NCBI GenBank assembly: GCA_007130745.1
Contig: SLRW01000111.1
Location: forward strand, 1 to 19,546
DNA length: 19,546 bases
Direction of reading: 5' to 3'
From: Gammaproteobacteria bacterium
GTDB taxonomy: Bacteria > Pseudomonadota > Gammaproteobacteria > UBA5335 > SLRW01
Shown here piece after piece: positions 6,567 through 14,391 of the stretch; the first letter of the stretch is position 1, and each line of letters starts with the position of its first letter. Under the pieces are notes generated by a model. It had not been told where the DNA came from and searched no databases. It saw nothing but the letters and a program-made list of their open reading frames with translations. The translations under genes and the position numbers were made by a program.

Positions 6567-8153
6567 CTACCCGGAGTTATGCTCTGCCGGTGGATAACGA
6601 CGCCCCAGCCAGGTAGCGAAGTCGGGTTCCGTCAGCGCTTCTCGCCGTGCCTGCTCCGCCAGAGAATCGCGTGCCTGTTGTTGCAGAGCGGCCAGGCGTT
6701 CCGGTGGCAGAGGCTGGTCTATATAGTGCTGGCGGTAACGCCTGGCGGCTGCCATGGCGTAGCTGAAAAAGCCCTGTTCGCCTTCGGCCATCTGCTCGAG
6801 CATGCGCCCGGAGGGGGTCAGTGCAGGGCTTTCGCAACAGGGCCTGAGCGATTCCAGGGTCGACTGGTAGGGGGTGTTGGCGTCACCCGTGTCCAGGGCC
6901 GCGGCCAGGGGCTCAAGGGCGTCAAAGACTTCGCCGAGCCATTGACGCAGGAGGATGGGCTGGCCCCGGCGGTGTAGCAGCAGGGCGGGATCCCGGCCCT
7001 GGACGGCGCTGGCGCTCTGGTTGGCGTCTATTTCGGTGGCTTCTGATGAGTCAATGGGCGGACTGTGTTCGAGCAGGCAGTGCAACAGAAATAGCTCCAG
7101 AAAACGCAGTTGCTGCTCGCTCACACCCAGCGGATCAAACATGTTGAGATCCAGTGAGCGTAGTTCCACGTAGGCAATGCCGTGTTCACGCAGTGCCGCC
7201 GCCGGGGCAAGCCCTGAATCCGCCGGCGGTTTGGGCCGCATGGAGCTGTAGTATTCATTTTCTATCTGCAGAATATTGGCATTGAGCTGGCGATATTCCC
7301 CGTCAACCACGACGCCGATCTGCTGGTAATCCGGCCAGGGAGTACGGATGGCGTATTCCAGGTCAGCCACGTATTGGTCGAGGGTGTTGTAGCCAACCCG
7401 CAGGCCGGCCGTGCGACGATTCTGGTAGCCGATGTCACTCATGCGCAGTGAGGTGGCGTGAGGGCCGTAGCTGGTGGTGTCGTCCCATTCGGCCAGGTTG
7501 TGCCCGGGCAGATCACGCAGGAAAGAGTTGCATACGGCGGGTGAGCAGCCGAATAGATAGGGCACCAGCCAGCCCAGCCGTTGCTGGTTGCGTACCAGTC
7601 CCATATAGCGTTGATCCCGGAATGCACGCAGCGATTTTGTTTCACCGCACGCCGCGTACCAGGCGCGCCAGAACTCCTCACCCATCGAAAAGTTGAGATG
7701 CACGCCGGTAATTACCTGCATGGTGCGGCCGTAGCGATGGCCCAGACCGCGGCGGTAGATGTTGCGCATCAGACCCTCATTGGAGGTGCCGTAACTGGCG
7801 ATGCGTATGCCTTCATCGCCGGCAACGACGCAGGGCATGCTGGCGGCCCACAGCAGTTCCTCCCCGATGCTGGCCTGGATAAAGCGTTGCAGTTGGTCCA
7901 GAAAAGCCAGACTTTGCGCCGCATCCCGGCAGGGCGGGGTGACCAGTTCAAGCTGCGCTTCGGAATAGTCGGTAGTGATGGCCGGGTGAGTCAGTGCCGA
8001 GCCCAGTGCTTCGGGATGTGGCCCCGGGGCAATGGTGCCGTCAGGGGTAGTACGCAGGTTTTCTTTTTCGAGGCCCACAAGTCGGCCCCGGAGCGGTTCT
8101 ACTCCGGCCTGATCCAGCAGTCGATCCAGATGTTCACGGGCGTTGATGGACAA
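6567..8153 (-). CDS. gshA: Glutamate-cysteine ligase GshA (type I)
   Basis: Makes gamma-glutamylcysteine, the first and limiting step of glutathione synthesis, in the cytosol. E. coli-type motifs in order: GLEKENLRT, HPEALGSALTHPAITTDYSEAQLE, SMPC, YGTSNEGLMRNIYRRGL, RYGRTMQVITGVHLNFS, VPYLFGCSPAVCNSFL, ATSLRMSDIGYQN, LQIENEYYSSMRPK and YVELRSLDLN. The frame stays open up to an ATG at 8303, with another ATG at 8216, but residues from these starts have no counterpart in the E. coli protein (518 residues). I therefore chose the TTG at 8153 (528 residues), which has GAAGGGA ten bases upstream; ATG 8216 (549 residues) is the main alternative. Upstream partner of nrtR and nadA, divergent from the small membrane gene at 8372. 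Confidence 0.94.
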   Translation of the reverse strand: MSINAREHLDRLLDQAGVEPLRGRLVGLEKENLRTTPDGTIAPGPHPEALGSALTHPAITTDYSEAQLELVTPPCRDAAQSLAFLDQLQRFIQASIGEELLWAASMPCVVAGDEGIRIASYGTSNEGLMRNIYRRGLGHRYGRTMQVITGVHLNFSMGEEFWRAWYAACGETKSLRAFRDQRYMGLVRNQQRLGWLVPYLFGCSPAVCNSFLRDLPGHNLAEWDDTTSYGPHATSLRMSDIGYQNRRTAGLRVGYNTLDQYVADLEYAIRTPWPDYQQIGVVVDGEYRQLNANILQIENEYYSSMRPKPPADSGLAPAAALREHGIAYVELRSLDLNMFDPLGVSEQQLRFLELFLLHCLLEHSPPIDSSEATEIDANQSASAVQGRDPALLLHRRGQPILLRQWLGEVFDALEPLAAALDTGDANTPYQSTLESLRPCCESPALTPSGRMLEQMAEGEQGFFSYAMAAARRYRQHYIDQPLPPERLAALQQQARDSLAEQARREALTEPDFATWLGRRYPPAEHNSG

Positions 8154-8371
8154 GAGACTCGGATCCCTTCGGCTCGCGGGGCCAGTAGCCTGACGGCAAA
8201 GCGGCAAGGGTATCATGGCCTGATCAGACGCAGGTATGCCTGATGAGGTGGGGTGAATTACCTGGTGTTGCCCGGATTGGCGCGCACGGGCCAGTATTGG
8301 CATACTGCGCAGTCTGTTGCGGGCCCGAAATCGGTGTCGAACGCCCGCCGGGAAAGGGAGTCAAAACAACC

Positions 8372-8518
8372 ATGCGTCATATTGGACTTGTACTGGCAGG
8401 ACTGTGGCTGGTGCTGACCGGCCTGATTGAACTGGTCGGTCTGCGCTTCCAGGGGCTGCCCGAAGTGATGGCGGTGTTGGCCATTGTGGCCGGCGTGCTG
8501 GTTATTATCCGGCGTTAG
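8372..8518 (+). CDS. Small two-helix membrane protein
   Basis: 48 residues, not recognised as a named family. Two hydrophobic segments (about 5-25 and 31-45) flank a short RFQGLPEV turn. The protein starts MRHIG and ends IIRR, so both ends carry positive charge and probably lie in the cytosol. The start is chosen at the ATG at 8372, where hydrophobic coding begins; GGGAG at 8356-8360 is 11 bases away, a little far. A 28-base gap leads to mlaC, so the two may be co-transcribed. Its regular hydrophobic pattern and position upstream of an envelope gene argue for a real gene, but its length leaves doubt. Confidence 0.6.
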   Translation: MRHIGLVLAGLWLVLTGLIELVGLRFQGLPEVMAVLAIVAGVLVIIRR

Positions 8519-8521
8519 TGA

Positions 8522-8534
8522 TCAGCGTTTCCTT
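8522..8534 (+). repeat. Dispersed short repeat, copy 2
   Basis: TCAGCGTTTCCTT begins three bases after the small membrane gene's TAG. It overlaps the approach to the mlaC ribosome site, since GAGGAG starts at 8535. Here the sequence then diverges from the other two copies. Confidence 0.5.
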
Positions 8535-8546
8535 GAGGAGTTTGAG

Positions 8547-9215
8547 ATGATGAAGTGGTTGATTGCGGCACTTGTCATGCTTGCCATGTTGGTGCCCGTG
8601 ACGGGAGCGGCTGAAAGCGGGGGCGACGCGCAGCACGAAGATCCCGTTGAAATGACGCGTGCGGTGACGGATAAGTTGCTGCAGCGCATCGAAGAAGACC
8701 GGGAACGTCTTGACGGCAATGAAGCCGCTCTGCGTGAACTGGTCGATGAACTGTTGCTGCCGAATGTGGATGTGGTTTTCATCGCCCGCGTGGTACTGGG
8801 CCGTCACTGGCGAACCGCCAGTGAGGAGCAGCGCCGCGAGTTTATCAGCGCTTTTCGCGATGCCCTGATCCGTTCATACGCTTCGGCCCTGCTCGCCTAT
8901 GACAATCAGGAAATCCGCTTTCTGCCCATGCGGGATGATCCGGCGGAAGGTGATGTGCGCGTGCGTATGGAATTCGTGCCGCATGACGGCGAACCGCTGC
9001 CGGTGGTGTTCCGCATGCATCAGCGTGGTTCCGAACAGTGGCGTGTCTACGATGTGGTGGTGGAGAATATCAGCCTGGTCACCAATTTCCGTGGCGCATT
9101 CGATTCGGAAATCCGCCGCAACGGGCTGGATTCACTGATCAGCAAGCTCAAAAGCGATGATCCCGACAGTGAGCTGGTTGATCCACTGAGTGGCGACAAC
9201 GGCAATACGGACTAG
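8547..9215 (+). CDS. mlaC: MlaC-family periplasmic phospholipid-binding protein
   Basis: 222 residues. MlaC carries phospholipids between the outer-membrane MlaA complex and the inner-membrane MlaFEDB transporter. A signal peptide is clear: MMK, a hydrophobic stretch to about V18, then TGAA for cleavage near residue 21-22. The mature part shows the family's pattern: LLPNVDVVFIARVVLGRHWRTASEEQRREFISAFRDALIRSYASAL, then VRMEFVPHDGEPLPVVFRM, then WRVYDVVVENISLVTNFRGAFDSEIRRNGLDSLI. The acidic tail is about 20 residues long. GAGGAG (8535-8540) lies six bases before the first of two consecutive ATGs. No mlaF, mlaE, mlaD or mlaB is nearby, so this copy is outside the usual operon; whether the genome has another mlaC cannot be seen. 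Confidence 0.92.
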   Translation: MMKWLIAALVMLAMLVPVTGAAESGGDAQHEDPVEMTRAVTDKLLQRIEEDRERLDGNEAALRELVDELLLPNVDVVFIARVVLGRHWRTASEEQRREFISAFRDALIRSYASALLAYDNQEIRFLPMRDDPAEGDVRVRMEFVPHDGEPLPVVFRMHQRGSEQWRVYDVVVENISLVTNFRGAFDSEIRRNGLDSLISKLKSDDPDSELVDPLSGDNGNTD

Positions 9216-9267
9216 GGAAAGATTCTCAGGTGCCGTCAGTCGCCGGAAAACTGTTTATCACAGACTG

Positions 9268-9284
9268 CGGCCCCGCCGGGGCCG
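9268..9284 (+). terminator. GC-rich hairpin downstream of mlaC
   Basis: CGGCCCC and GGGGCCG form a perfect seven-base-pair stem with a three-base loop, 52 bases past the mlaC stop. What follows is TCAATTAAT, not a T run, so termination would be weak or factor-assisted. Confidence 0.4.
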
Positions 9285-9319
9285 TCAATTAATACACAAG
9301 CCCAGGGAGCAGCTCCGTA

Positions 9320-10594
9320 ATGAACAACAATACTCGACCCGTCGCTGTTATAGGTGGCGCCAGGATTCCTTTCTGTCGTTCCAATACCGGCTATGCCGAT
9401 CTGAGCAACCAGGACATGCTCACGGCATCATTCCAGGGTGTGGTTGATCGCTACGGACTGGATGGAGTCAAGCTTGATGAGGTCGCCGCGGGGGCGGTGA
9501 TCAAATACTCCGGTGACTGGAACCTGGCCCGTGAAGCCGTACTGGGGACAAAGCTCTCCCCGTTGACGCCTGCTTTTACCCTGCAGATGGCCTGTGGCAC
9601 CGGCTTGCAGGCTGCCGGCATTCTCGCCGCCAAGATCGCCAGCGGTCAGCTTGATTCAGGCATGGCCGGTGGCAGCGATACCACCAGTGATGCGCCCATT
9701 GGCCTTAAGCGCAAGCTGGCCCGGCGTCTGGTCAAGGCCCAGGCGGCGAAGACTTTTGGCGAGCGTCTGGCTGCCTTCAAGGGTTTTCGCCCTTCCGAAC
9801 TGGTGCCGCAGCCGCCCAACAACGGCGAACCGCGTACCGGAAAATCCATGGGCGCCCATTGTGAAATGATGGCAAAGGAATGGGCCATTACCCGCGAGGA
9901 TCAGGACCAGCTGGCGGTGGACAGCCACCTCAAGGCAGCCGCGGCCTATGAGGCCGGTTTCTTTAAGGATATGGTGGTGCCCTGCGCGGGGGTCGAGCGC
10001 GACAACAACATGCGTGCCGATAGCAATATCGAAAAGCTGGCCAAACTCAAGCCGGCCTTTGATCGTGAAAACGGCACCCTGACTGCCGGCAACAGCACCC
10101 CGCTTACCGACGGCGCCTCCAGTGTACTGCTATCAACCGAGGAATGGGCCAAAGAACGCGGGCTGCCGGTGCAGGCTCGCCTGACCCACGTGCGCGTGGC
10201 CGCCGTGGATTTTATCGGCGGCGAGGGGCTGTTGATGGCGCCCACCGTGGCGGTGGCGGAGATGCTGCAGCAGGCCGGTCTGACCCTGCAGGACTTTGAT
10301 TTTTACGAGATCCATGAGGCTTTTGCCGCCCAGGTGCTGTGTACGCTCAAGGCCTGGGAGTCTGAGGACTATTGCCGCAACCGGCTGGGTCTGGACAAGG
10401 CGCTGGGCAGTATTGATCGCAGCAAACTTAACGTGAAGGGTGGCAGCCTGGCCTTCGGGCACCCCTTTGCTGCGACGGGCGCGCGGATCATCGCCACCCT
10501 CGGCGGCATTCTCGAGGAAGCTGGTTCCGGCCGCGGGCTGATTTCGGTGTGCACGGCGGGCGGTATGGGCATTACTGCGATCATGGAACGCTAG
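9320..10594 (+). CDS. fadI: Acetyl-CoA C-acyltransferase (thiolase, FadI-like)
   Basis: 424 residues, the length of FadI-type thiolases. It cleaves 3-ketoacyl-CoA with CoA, the last step of beta-oxidation, or runs in reverse to condense acyl-CoAs. The nucleophile Cys is C92 in QMACGTG; H332 lies in HEAFAA, H381 in GHPFAATGAR and C411 in the C-terminal CTAGGMG, so the active site is complete. AGGGAG (9304-9309) is ten bases before the ATG. No fadJ or hydratase partner is adjacent, so it may be a stand-alone thiolase, and a biosynthetic acetyl-CoA acetyltransferase role is not excluded. A strong terminator follows. Confidence 0.92.
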   Translation: MNNNTRPVAVIGGARIPFCRSNTGYADLSNQDMLTASFQGVVDRYGLDGVKLDEVAAGAVIKYSGDWNLAREAVLGTKLSPLTPAFTLQMACGTGLQAAGILAAKIASGQLDSGMAGGSDTTSDAPIGLKRKLARRLVKAQAAKTFGERLAAFKGFRPSELVPQPPNNGEPRTGKSMGAHCEMMAKEWAITREDQDQLAVDSHLKAAAAYEAGFFKDMVVPCAGVERDNNMRADSNIEKLAKLKPAFDRENGTLTAGNSTPLTDGASSVLLSTEEWAKERGLPVQARLTHVRVAAVDFIGGEGLLMAPTVAVAEMLQQAGLTLQDFDFYEIHEAFAAQVLCTLKAWESEDYCRNRLGLDKALGSIDRSKLNVKGGSLAFGHPFAATGARIIATLGGILEEAGSGRGLISVCTAGGMGITAIMER

Positions 10595-10609
10595 TTGCTC
10601 CGTCGCGCC

Positions 10610-10629
10610 TCAGCGTTTCCTTAAGACCC
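10610..10629 (+). repeat. Dispersed short repeat, copy 3
   Basis: Twenty bases match copy 1 except for one missing A. An imperfect partner, GGAACGCT at 10585-10592, overlaps the end of the thiolase gene, so this copy too can pair with an upstream inverted arm, as copy 1 does. Confidence 0.55.
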
Positions 10630-10675
10630 AGGGCTTTCCAGCCTTCCCGCTTACAACGTCCTGTCAAATTGCCTG

Positions 10676-10713
10676 AAAAGCCTGCCACCCTCAAGCGGTG
10701 GCAGGCTTTTTTT
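10676..10713 (+). terminator. Strong intrinsic terminator after the thiolase gene
   Basis: AAAAGCCTGCCACC (10676-10689) and GGTGGCAGGCTTTT (10697-10710) form a perfect 14-base-pair stem with a seven-base loop. It ends in seven Ts (10707-10713). The A tract on the other side would let it work weakly in reverse. Confidence 0.93.
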
Positions 10714-10788
10714 GTGTTCCAGGACGGGGCAGCATGCGGCTGTCCTGACGTGGCACAATAACCGGGTTCCCTGGAGGAGGGTTTTGAT

Positions 10789-12474
10789 ATGTCAGCTAGA
10801 ACATCCGCTACGTCGGTTGGCGAGAGCCCGGCTGCCCCCGCGCCGACGCACGAGGTCTTCAACCAGCCCCGGCCGCTTGAAGACTACAATGCCTGGGCGA
10901 CTGATATTGCCCTGCAGCAAGCCGTGCGCCGTGAGGGCGGGGCTGCCTTCGAGGATCGTCTTGATGCCTATGGCGCCATCGCTGGTAGCGAGGTGCTGGC
11001 GCTTGGTTTTGAGGCCAACGAGCACAAGCCGCGGCTGCGCACCCATGATCGTTTTGGTCATCGTATTGACGAGGTGGATTATCACCCGGCCTATCATCGT
11101 CTGATGCAACTGGGGATCAGTCACGGCCTGACCTCCCTGACCTGGACGCAGGGCAAGGGCGCCCGTGTGGCGCGCACCGGCCTGATGTACCTGCATAACC
11201 AGTTCGAAGCCGGCACCATGTGCCCCATGACCATGACTCACGCCGTGATCCCCTCGCTGCGTGAGCAGCCGGAGGTGGCCGCTGAATGGGAGCCGCTGGT
11301 GCTGGCCGCCGAGTACGACAGCCGGTTTATCCCGTCGACCCAAAAACGTGGCGTGACGCTGGGCATGGCGATGACTGAAAAGCAGGGCGGTTCGGATGTG
11401 CGCGCCAATACCACCCGCGCTACGCCGCTGGGCCAGGGTGGCCCCGGTCAGGCTTATGAGCTGGTGGGGCACAAATGGTTTTGCTCGGCGCCCATGAGCG
11501 ATGCCTTTCTGACGCTGGCATACAGCGATGGCGGCCTGAGTTGTTTTCTGGTGCCGCGCTGGTGCCCCGATGGCAGTCGCAACCGTTTCCATATTCAGCG
11601 GCTCAAGGACAAGCTGGGCAATCAGTCCAATGCCTCCAGCGAAATCGAATACCACGGCGCCTGGGCGCGCATGGTGGGTGAGCAAGGCCGGGGTGTGGCT
11701 ACCATCCTGCGCATGGTGGGCGAGACCCGGCTGGATTGCGTGATTGGTTCAGCTTCGCTGCAACGTCAGGCGGTGGCGCAGGCAGTGAATCACTGTGCCG
11801 GCCGCGAGGCCTTTGGCAGGCGGCTGGTGGAGCAGCCCATGATGCGTAATGTGTTGGCCGATCTGGCGCTGGAATCCGAAGGTGCTGTGGCGATGACCAT
11901 GCGCCTGGCACGGGGGTTTGAGGAAGCCGCTGATGACGAGCATTCGGCGCTGTTTGTGCGTATTGCCACGGCAGTAGCCAAGTACTGGGTGTGCAAGCGT
12001 GCGCCGATGATGATCAACGAGGCGCAGGAATGCCTGGGTGGCGCCGGTTACGTCGAAGAGACCATTCTGCCGCGGCTGTATCGCGAGGCGCCGGTGAATG
12101 CTATCTGGGAAGGCTCGGGTAATGTGCAGTGCCTGGATGTTTTGAGGGCTCTGTCCAAAACACCGGAAACCCTGGAAGCCTTCTTTGCCGAGCTGGACCG
12201 GGCCAAAGGCGAAGACCGCAATTTTGATCACTATGTCACGGCGTTGAAGCAGGAATTCGATCACGCCGAGGATATGCAACTGCGCGCCCGGCGTGTGGTT
12301 GAGGGTATGGCGCTGGCGTTGCAGGGGGCGTTGCTGATACAGGCCGGCAATGCGGCGGTGGCCGACGCCTGGTGTGCCTCGCGGCTGGCCGGCGATGGTG
12401 GCCTGCTGGCCGGCACCCTGGCCCCCGGTACGGACCTCAATGCGCTGATAAGCCGTGCTAGCCCGACGGTGTAA
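10789..12474 (+). CDS. aidB: AidB-type acyl-CoA dehydrogenase family flavoprotein
   Basis: 561 residues. Strong motif-by-motif likeness to E. coli AidB (541 residues), a flavoprotein of the acyl-CoA dehydrogenase superfamily tied to the adaptive response to alkylation: VFNQPRPL, CPMTMTHA, MTEKQGGSDVRANTTRA (about 195-211), LVGHKWFCS, DGGLSCFLVPR, RLKDKLGNQSNASSEIE, RLYREAPVNAIWEGSGN (E441 at the family's catalytic-base region) and LDVLRAL. A C-terminal domain rich in basic and acidic residues follows, as in AidB. The N-terminus is about 17-20 residues longer than AidB, Ala/Pro/Ser-rich and probably disordered. GGAGGAGG (10773-10780) is eight bases before the ATG. In lipid-degrading bacteria, proteins of this type may act in acyl-CoA metabolism; the true substrate is not shown. 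There is no ada or alkB nearby. Confidence 0.9.
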   Translation: MSARTSATSVGESPAAPAPTHEVFNQPRPLEDYNAWATDIALQQAVRREGGAAFEDRLDAYGAIAGSEVLALGFEANEHKPRLRTHDRFGHRIDEVDYHPAYHRLMQLGISHGLTSLTWTQGKGARVARTGLMYLHNQFEAGTMCPMTMTHAVIPSLREQPEVAAEWEPLVLAAEYDSRFIPSTQKRGVTLGMAMTEKQGGSDVRANTTRATPLGQGGPGQAYELVGHKWFCSAPMSDAFLTLAYSDGGLSCFLVPRWCPDGSRNRFHIQRLKDKLGNQSNASSEIEYHGAWARMVGEQGRGVATILRMVGETRLDCVIGSASLQRQAVAQAVNHCAGREAFGRRLVEQPMMRNVLADLALESEGAVAMTMRLARGFEEAADDEHSALFVRIATAVAKYWVCKRAPMMINEAQECLGGAGYVEETILPRLYREAPVNAIWEGSGNVQCLDVLRALSKTPETLEAFFAELDRAKGEDRNFDHYVTALKQEFDHAEDMQLRARRVVEGMALALQGALLIQAGNAAVADAWCASRLAGDGGLLAGTLAPGTDLNALISRASPTV

Positions 12475-12480
12475 ACGAGC

Positions 12481-13242
12481 GTGGACCTTTTCTGGCTACA
12501 AAAGCTGGGCGGGGCTCTGATTCTGCCGGCGAGTCTGGCCAGCCTGTTGCTGCTGGCCGGACTGGGCCTGCTGTTGTTCTCCCGTTATCGGCGCATGGCC
12601 CGGGTGTTGCTCACCGGGGGGGTGGCCGTTTTCCTGTTGTCTGCCGGTCCCGGGCCGACAGACCGTTTGCTGGGCGGGCTTGAGAGCCGTTACCCGCCAC
12701 TGGTGGAAGTTCCGGAGGTGAGCTGGGTGGTGGTGCTGGGCTCCGGTAATGCCCACAGCGAGTCGCGCCCCGCGACTACCTTGCTCGGTGCGACCGGTAT
12801 GGCCCGGCTGGGGGAAGGGTTGCGGGTGTTGCAGCATAACCCCGGGGCGCGTTTGCTGCTCACCGGGGGCGCGGTGGATGGCCAGCTTTCCCATGCCGAG
12901 GTGGCCGCCGCCGCGGCCATGGAACTGGGTGTGCCGGCAGAGCGCATTGTGATTGACAGTCGGCCCCGGGATACCGCAGGCGAGGCGCTGCGGGTGCGCG
13001 AGCACGTGGGTGAAGCGTCGCTGGTGCTGGTGACTTCCGCCTCGCATATGCCCCGCTCTATGGCGTTGTTCCGGGCCCGGGGGCTGGAGCCGGTGCCGGC
13101 GCCCACGGCCTATCTGGTGCGCGCCGAGCGGGATTTCCGCTCCCCTGATTTGTTGCCGTCGGCACAACAAATGTACCGTAGTGAACGACTCTTGCACGAA
13201 TATGTGGGCATGATTTGGGCGCGGCTTAGAGGGGAGCTTTAA
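12481..13242 (+). CDS. elyC: ElyC/YdcF-family DUF218 envelope protein
   Basis: 253 residues with two N-terminal membrane helices (about 12-34 and 41-56), then a DUF218 domain (about 81-245) with VVVLGSGN, LLLTGGAVDG, SHAEVAAAAAMELGVPAERI and LVTSASHMPRSMALFRARGLEPVPAP. Size, topology and motifs match E. coli ElyC, an inner-membrane factor needed for normal peptidoglycan assembly; SanA and YdcF are relatives. The start is GTG at 12481, six bases after the AidB-like stop, with no clear SD, which suggests translational coupling. The first residues, MDLFWLQKLGG, fit the family's N-terminus. Functional reason for pairing with the AidB-like gene is unknown. Confidence 0.85.
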   Translation: MDLFWLQKLGGALILPASLASLLLLAGLGLLLFSRYRRMARVLLTGGVAVFLLSAGPGPTDRLLGGLESRYPPLVEVPEVSWVVVLGSGNAHSESRPATTLLGATGMARLGEGLRVLQHNPGARLLLTGGAVDGQLSHAEVAAAAAMELGVPAERIVIDSRPRDTAGEALRVREHVGEASLVLVTSASHMPRSMALFRARGLEPVPAPTAYLVRAERDFRSPDLLPSAQQMYRSERLLHEYVGMIWARLRGEL

Positions 13243-13257
13243 GATTAATTAGTCGTG

Positions 13258-13286
13258 TTGCGTTTTCTGTACAATCGCCTTGTTAT
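13258..13286 (+). promoter_or_regulatory. Candidate promoter of the MDR gene, with overlapping inverted repeat
   Basis: TTGCGT (13258-13263) and TGTTAT (13281-13286) are 17 bases apart. TGTTAT also pairs with ATAACA (13296-13301) across nine bases, a possible operator spanning the -10 and start site. A second -10-like TACAAT at 13270-13275 has no good -35. Confidence 0.35.
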
Positions 13287-13312
13287 CCAGAATAAATAAC
13301 AGGAGATAAAAC

Positions 13313-14293
13313 ATGCGTGCCGTACTGTGCAAGGAACATGGACCACCTGAAGCGCTGGTGGTGGAAGAGATTGACAGCCCGAAGCCCGGTGCACGCCAGG
13401 TGCTTATCGGAGTCCGCGCCTGCGGGGTCAATTTCCCCGACACCCTGATTATCGAGGGTAAATACCAGTTCCAGCCCGACATGCCGTTCTCGCCGGGTGG
13501 CGAAGTGGCCGGCGAGGTGATTGCAGTGGGTGAGGAGGTGACCGAATATCAGAGCGGTGACCGTGTCATTGCCATGACCGGCTGGGGCGGGTTTGCCGAG
13601 GAAGTGCTGTGTGATGTGGGCCAGGTGATGCCCCTGCCCGAGAGCATGGACTACATCACCGGCTCGGCGTTTTCCATGACCTATGGCACGTCCTATCATG
13701 CCCTGGTGCAGCGTGCTGATCTGCAACCGGGCGAAACGCTGCTGGTGCTTGGTGCCAGCGGCGGGGTGGGTCTGGCTGCGGTAGAGCTTGGCAAGGTGCT
13801 GGGCGCGCGCGTGATCGCGGCGGCCGGCAGTGATGAAAAGCTGGAAGTGGCAAAAGAACATGGCGCCGATGAGCTGATTAATTACAGCACGGAAAAACTC
13901 AAGGAGCGGGTCAAGGAGCTGACCGGGGGTCAGGGCGCCGATGTGATTTATGACCCGGTGGGCGGGGATGCCTTTGATCAGGCGGTTCGCTGTATCAACT
14001 GGAATGGACGGCTGCTTGTAGTGGGTTTTGCCAGCGGTCGCATTCCGGAATTGCGGGTCAATCTGGCGCTGCTCAAGGGGTGTCAGATCGTGGGGGTTTT
14101 CTGGGGCGCTTTTGCCGGCCGTGAACCCCAGACCAACGCACGTAATTTCAAGGAGCTGTTTACCTTGCACGCCGAGGGTAAAATACACCCGCATGTTTCG
14201 CAGACCTATTCCCTGGAAAAGGCGGCTGATGCGCTTAATGCGCTTTTGCAAAGAAAGGTGACTGGTAAAGTCGTTCTGACCACCGGTCGTTAA
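13313..14293 (+). CDS. Zinc-free MDR oxidoreductase, NADPH:quinone reductase-like
   Basis: 326 residues, medium-chain dehydrogenase/reductase of the quinone oxidoreductase branch. The GroES-like N-terminal domain has GVNFPDTLIIEGKYQ and GGEVAGEVIAVG. The Rossmann domain has LGASGGVGLAAVELGK (about 146-161), the NADPH-binding glycine motif. The Cys and His residues of zinc alcohol dehydrogenases are missing, and there is no structural zinc loop. It likely reduces quinones or alpha,beta-unsaturated carbonyls with NADPH in the cytosol. AGGAGA (13301-13306) is six bases before the ATG. It is a single-gene unit: promoter candidate upstream, terminator right after. Confidence 0.92.
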   Translation: MRAVLCKEHGPPEALVVEEIDSPKPGARQVLIGVRACGVNFPDTLIIEGKYQFQPDMPFSPGGEVAGEVIAVGEEVTEYQSGDRVIAMTGWGGFAEEVLCDVGQVMPLPESMDYITGSAFSMTYGTSYHALVQRADLQPGETLLVLGASGGVGLAAVELGKVLGARVIAAAGSDEKLEVAKEHGADELINYSTEKLKERVKELTGGQGADVIYDPVGGDAFDQAVRCINWNGRLLVVGFASGRIPELRVNLALLKGCQIVGVFWGAFAGREPQTNARNFKELFTLHAEGKIHPHVSQTYSLEKAADALNALLQRKVTGKVVLTTGR

Positions 14294-14300
14294 AGTTATT

Positions 14301-14358
14301 AAGTGGGAAGGTGGGAAAGTTGCAAGAATTAAAACCTTTCTCCCCTTCCCGCTTTTTA
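14301..14358 (+). terminator. Intrinsic terminator after the MDR gene
   Basis: The arms 14301-14319 and 14336-14354 pair over 19 positions with one mismatch and two G-U pairs, around a 16-base loop. CTTTTTATTTG follows. It begins eight bases past the MDR stop. Confidence 0.85.
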
Positions 14359-14363
14359 TTTGT

Positions 14364-14391
14364 TTGAAATCCGCGAAGTAATGCGTATTAT
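14364..14391 (+). promoter_or_regulatory. Strong sigma-70-like promoter of the H-NS-family gene
   Basis: TTGAAA (14364-14369) and TATTAT (14386-14391) each match five of six consensus bases and are 16 bases apart, in an AT-rich stretch. The start would be near 14398, giving a leader of about 40 bases. Confidence 0.6.

Noticed and set aside
7581..8243. 220-codon plus-strand open frame opposite gshA
   Set aside because: The minus strand holds conserved GshA motifs throughout. The plus frame has no ribosome site or domain.
10792..11685. 297-codon minus-strand open frame inside the AidB-like gene
   Set aside because: Antisense shadow in a GC-rich gene. The plus strand carries the clear AidB motifs and a strong SD.
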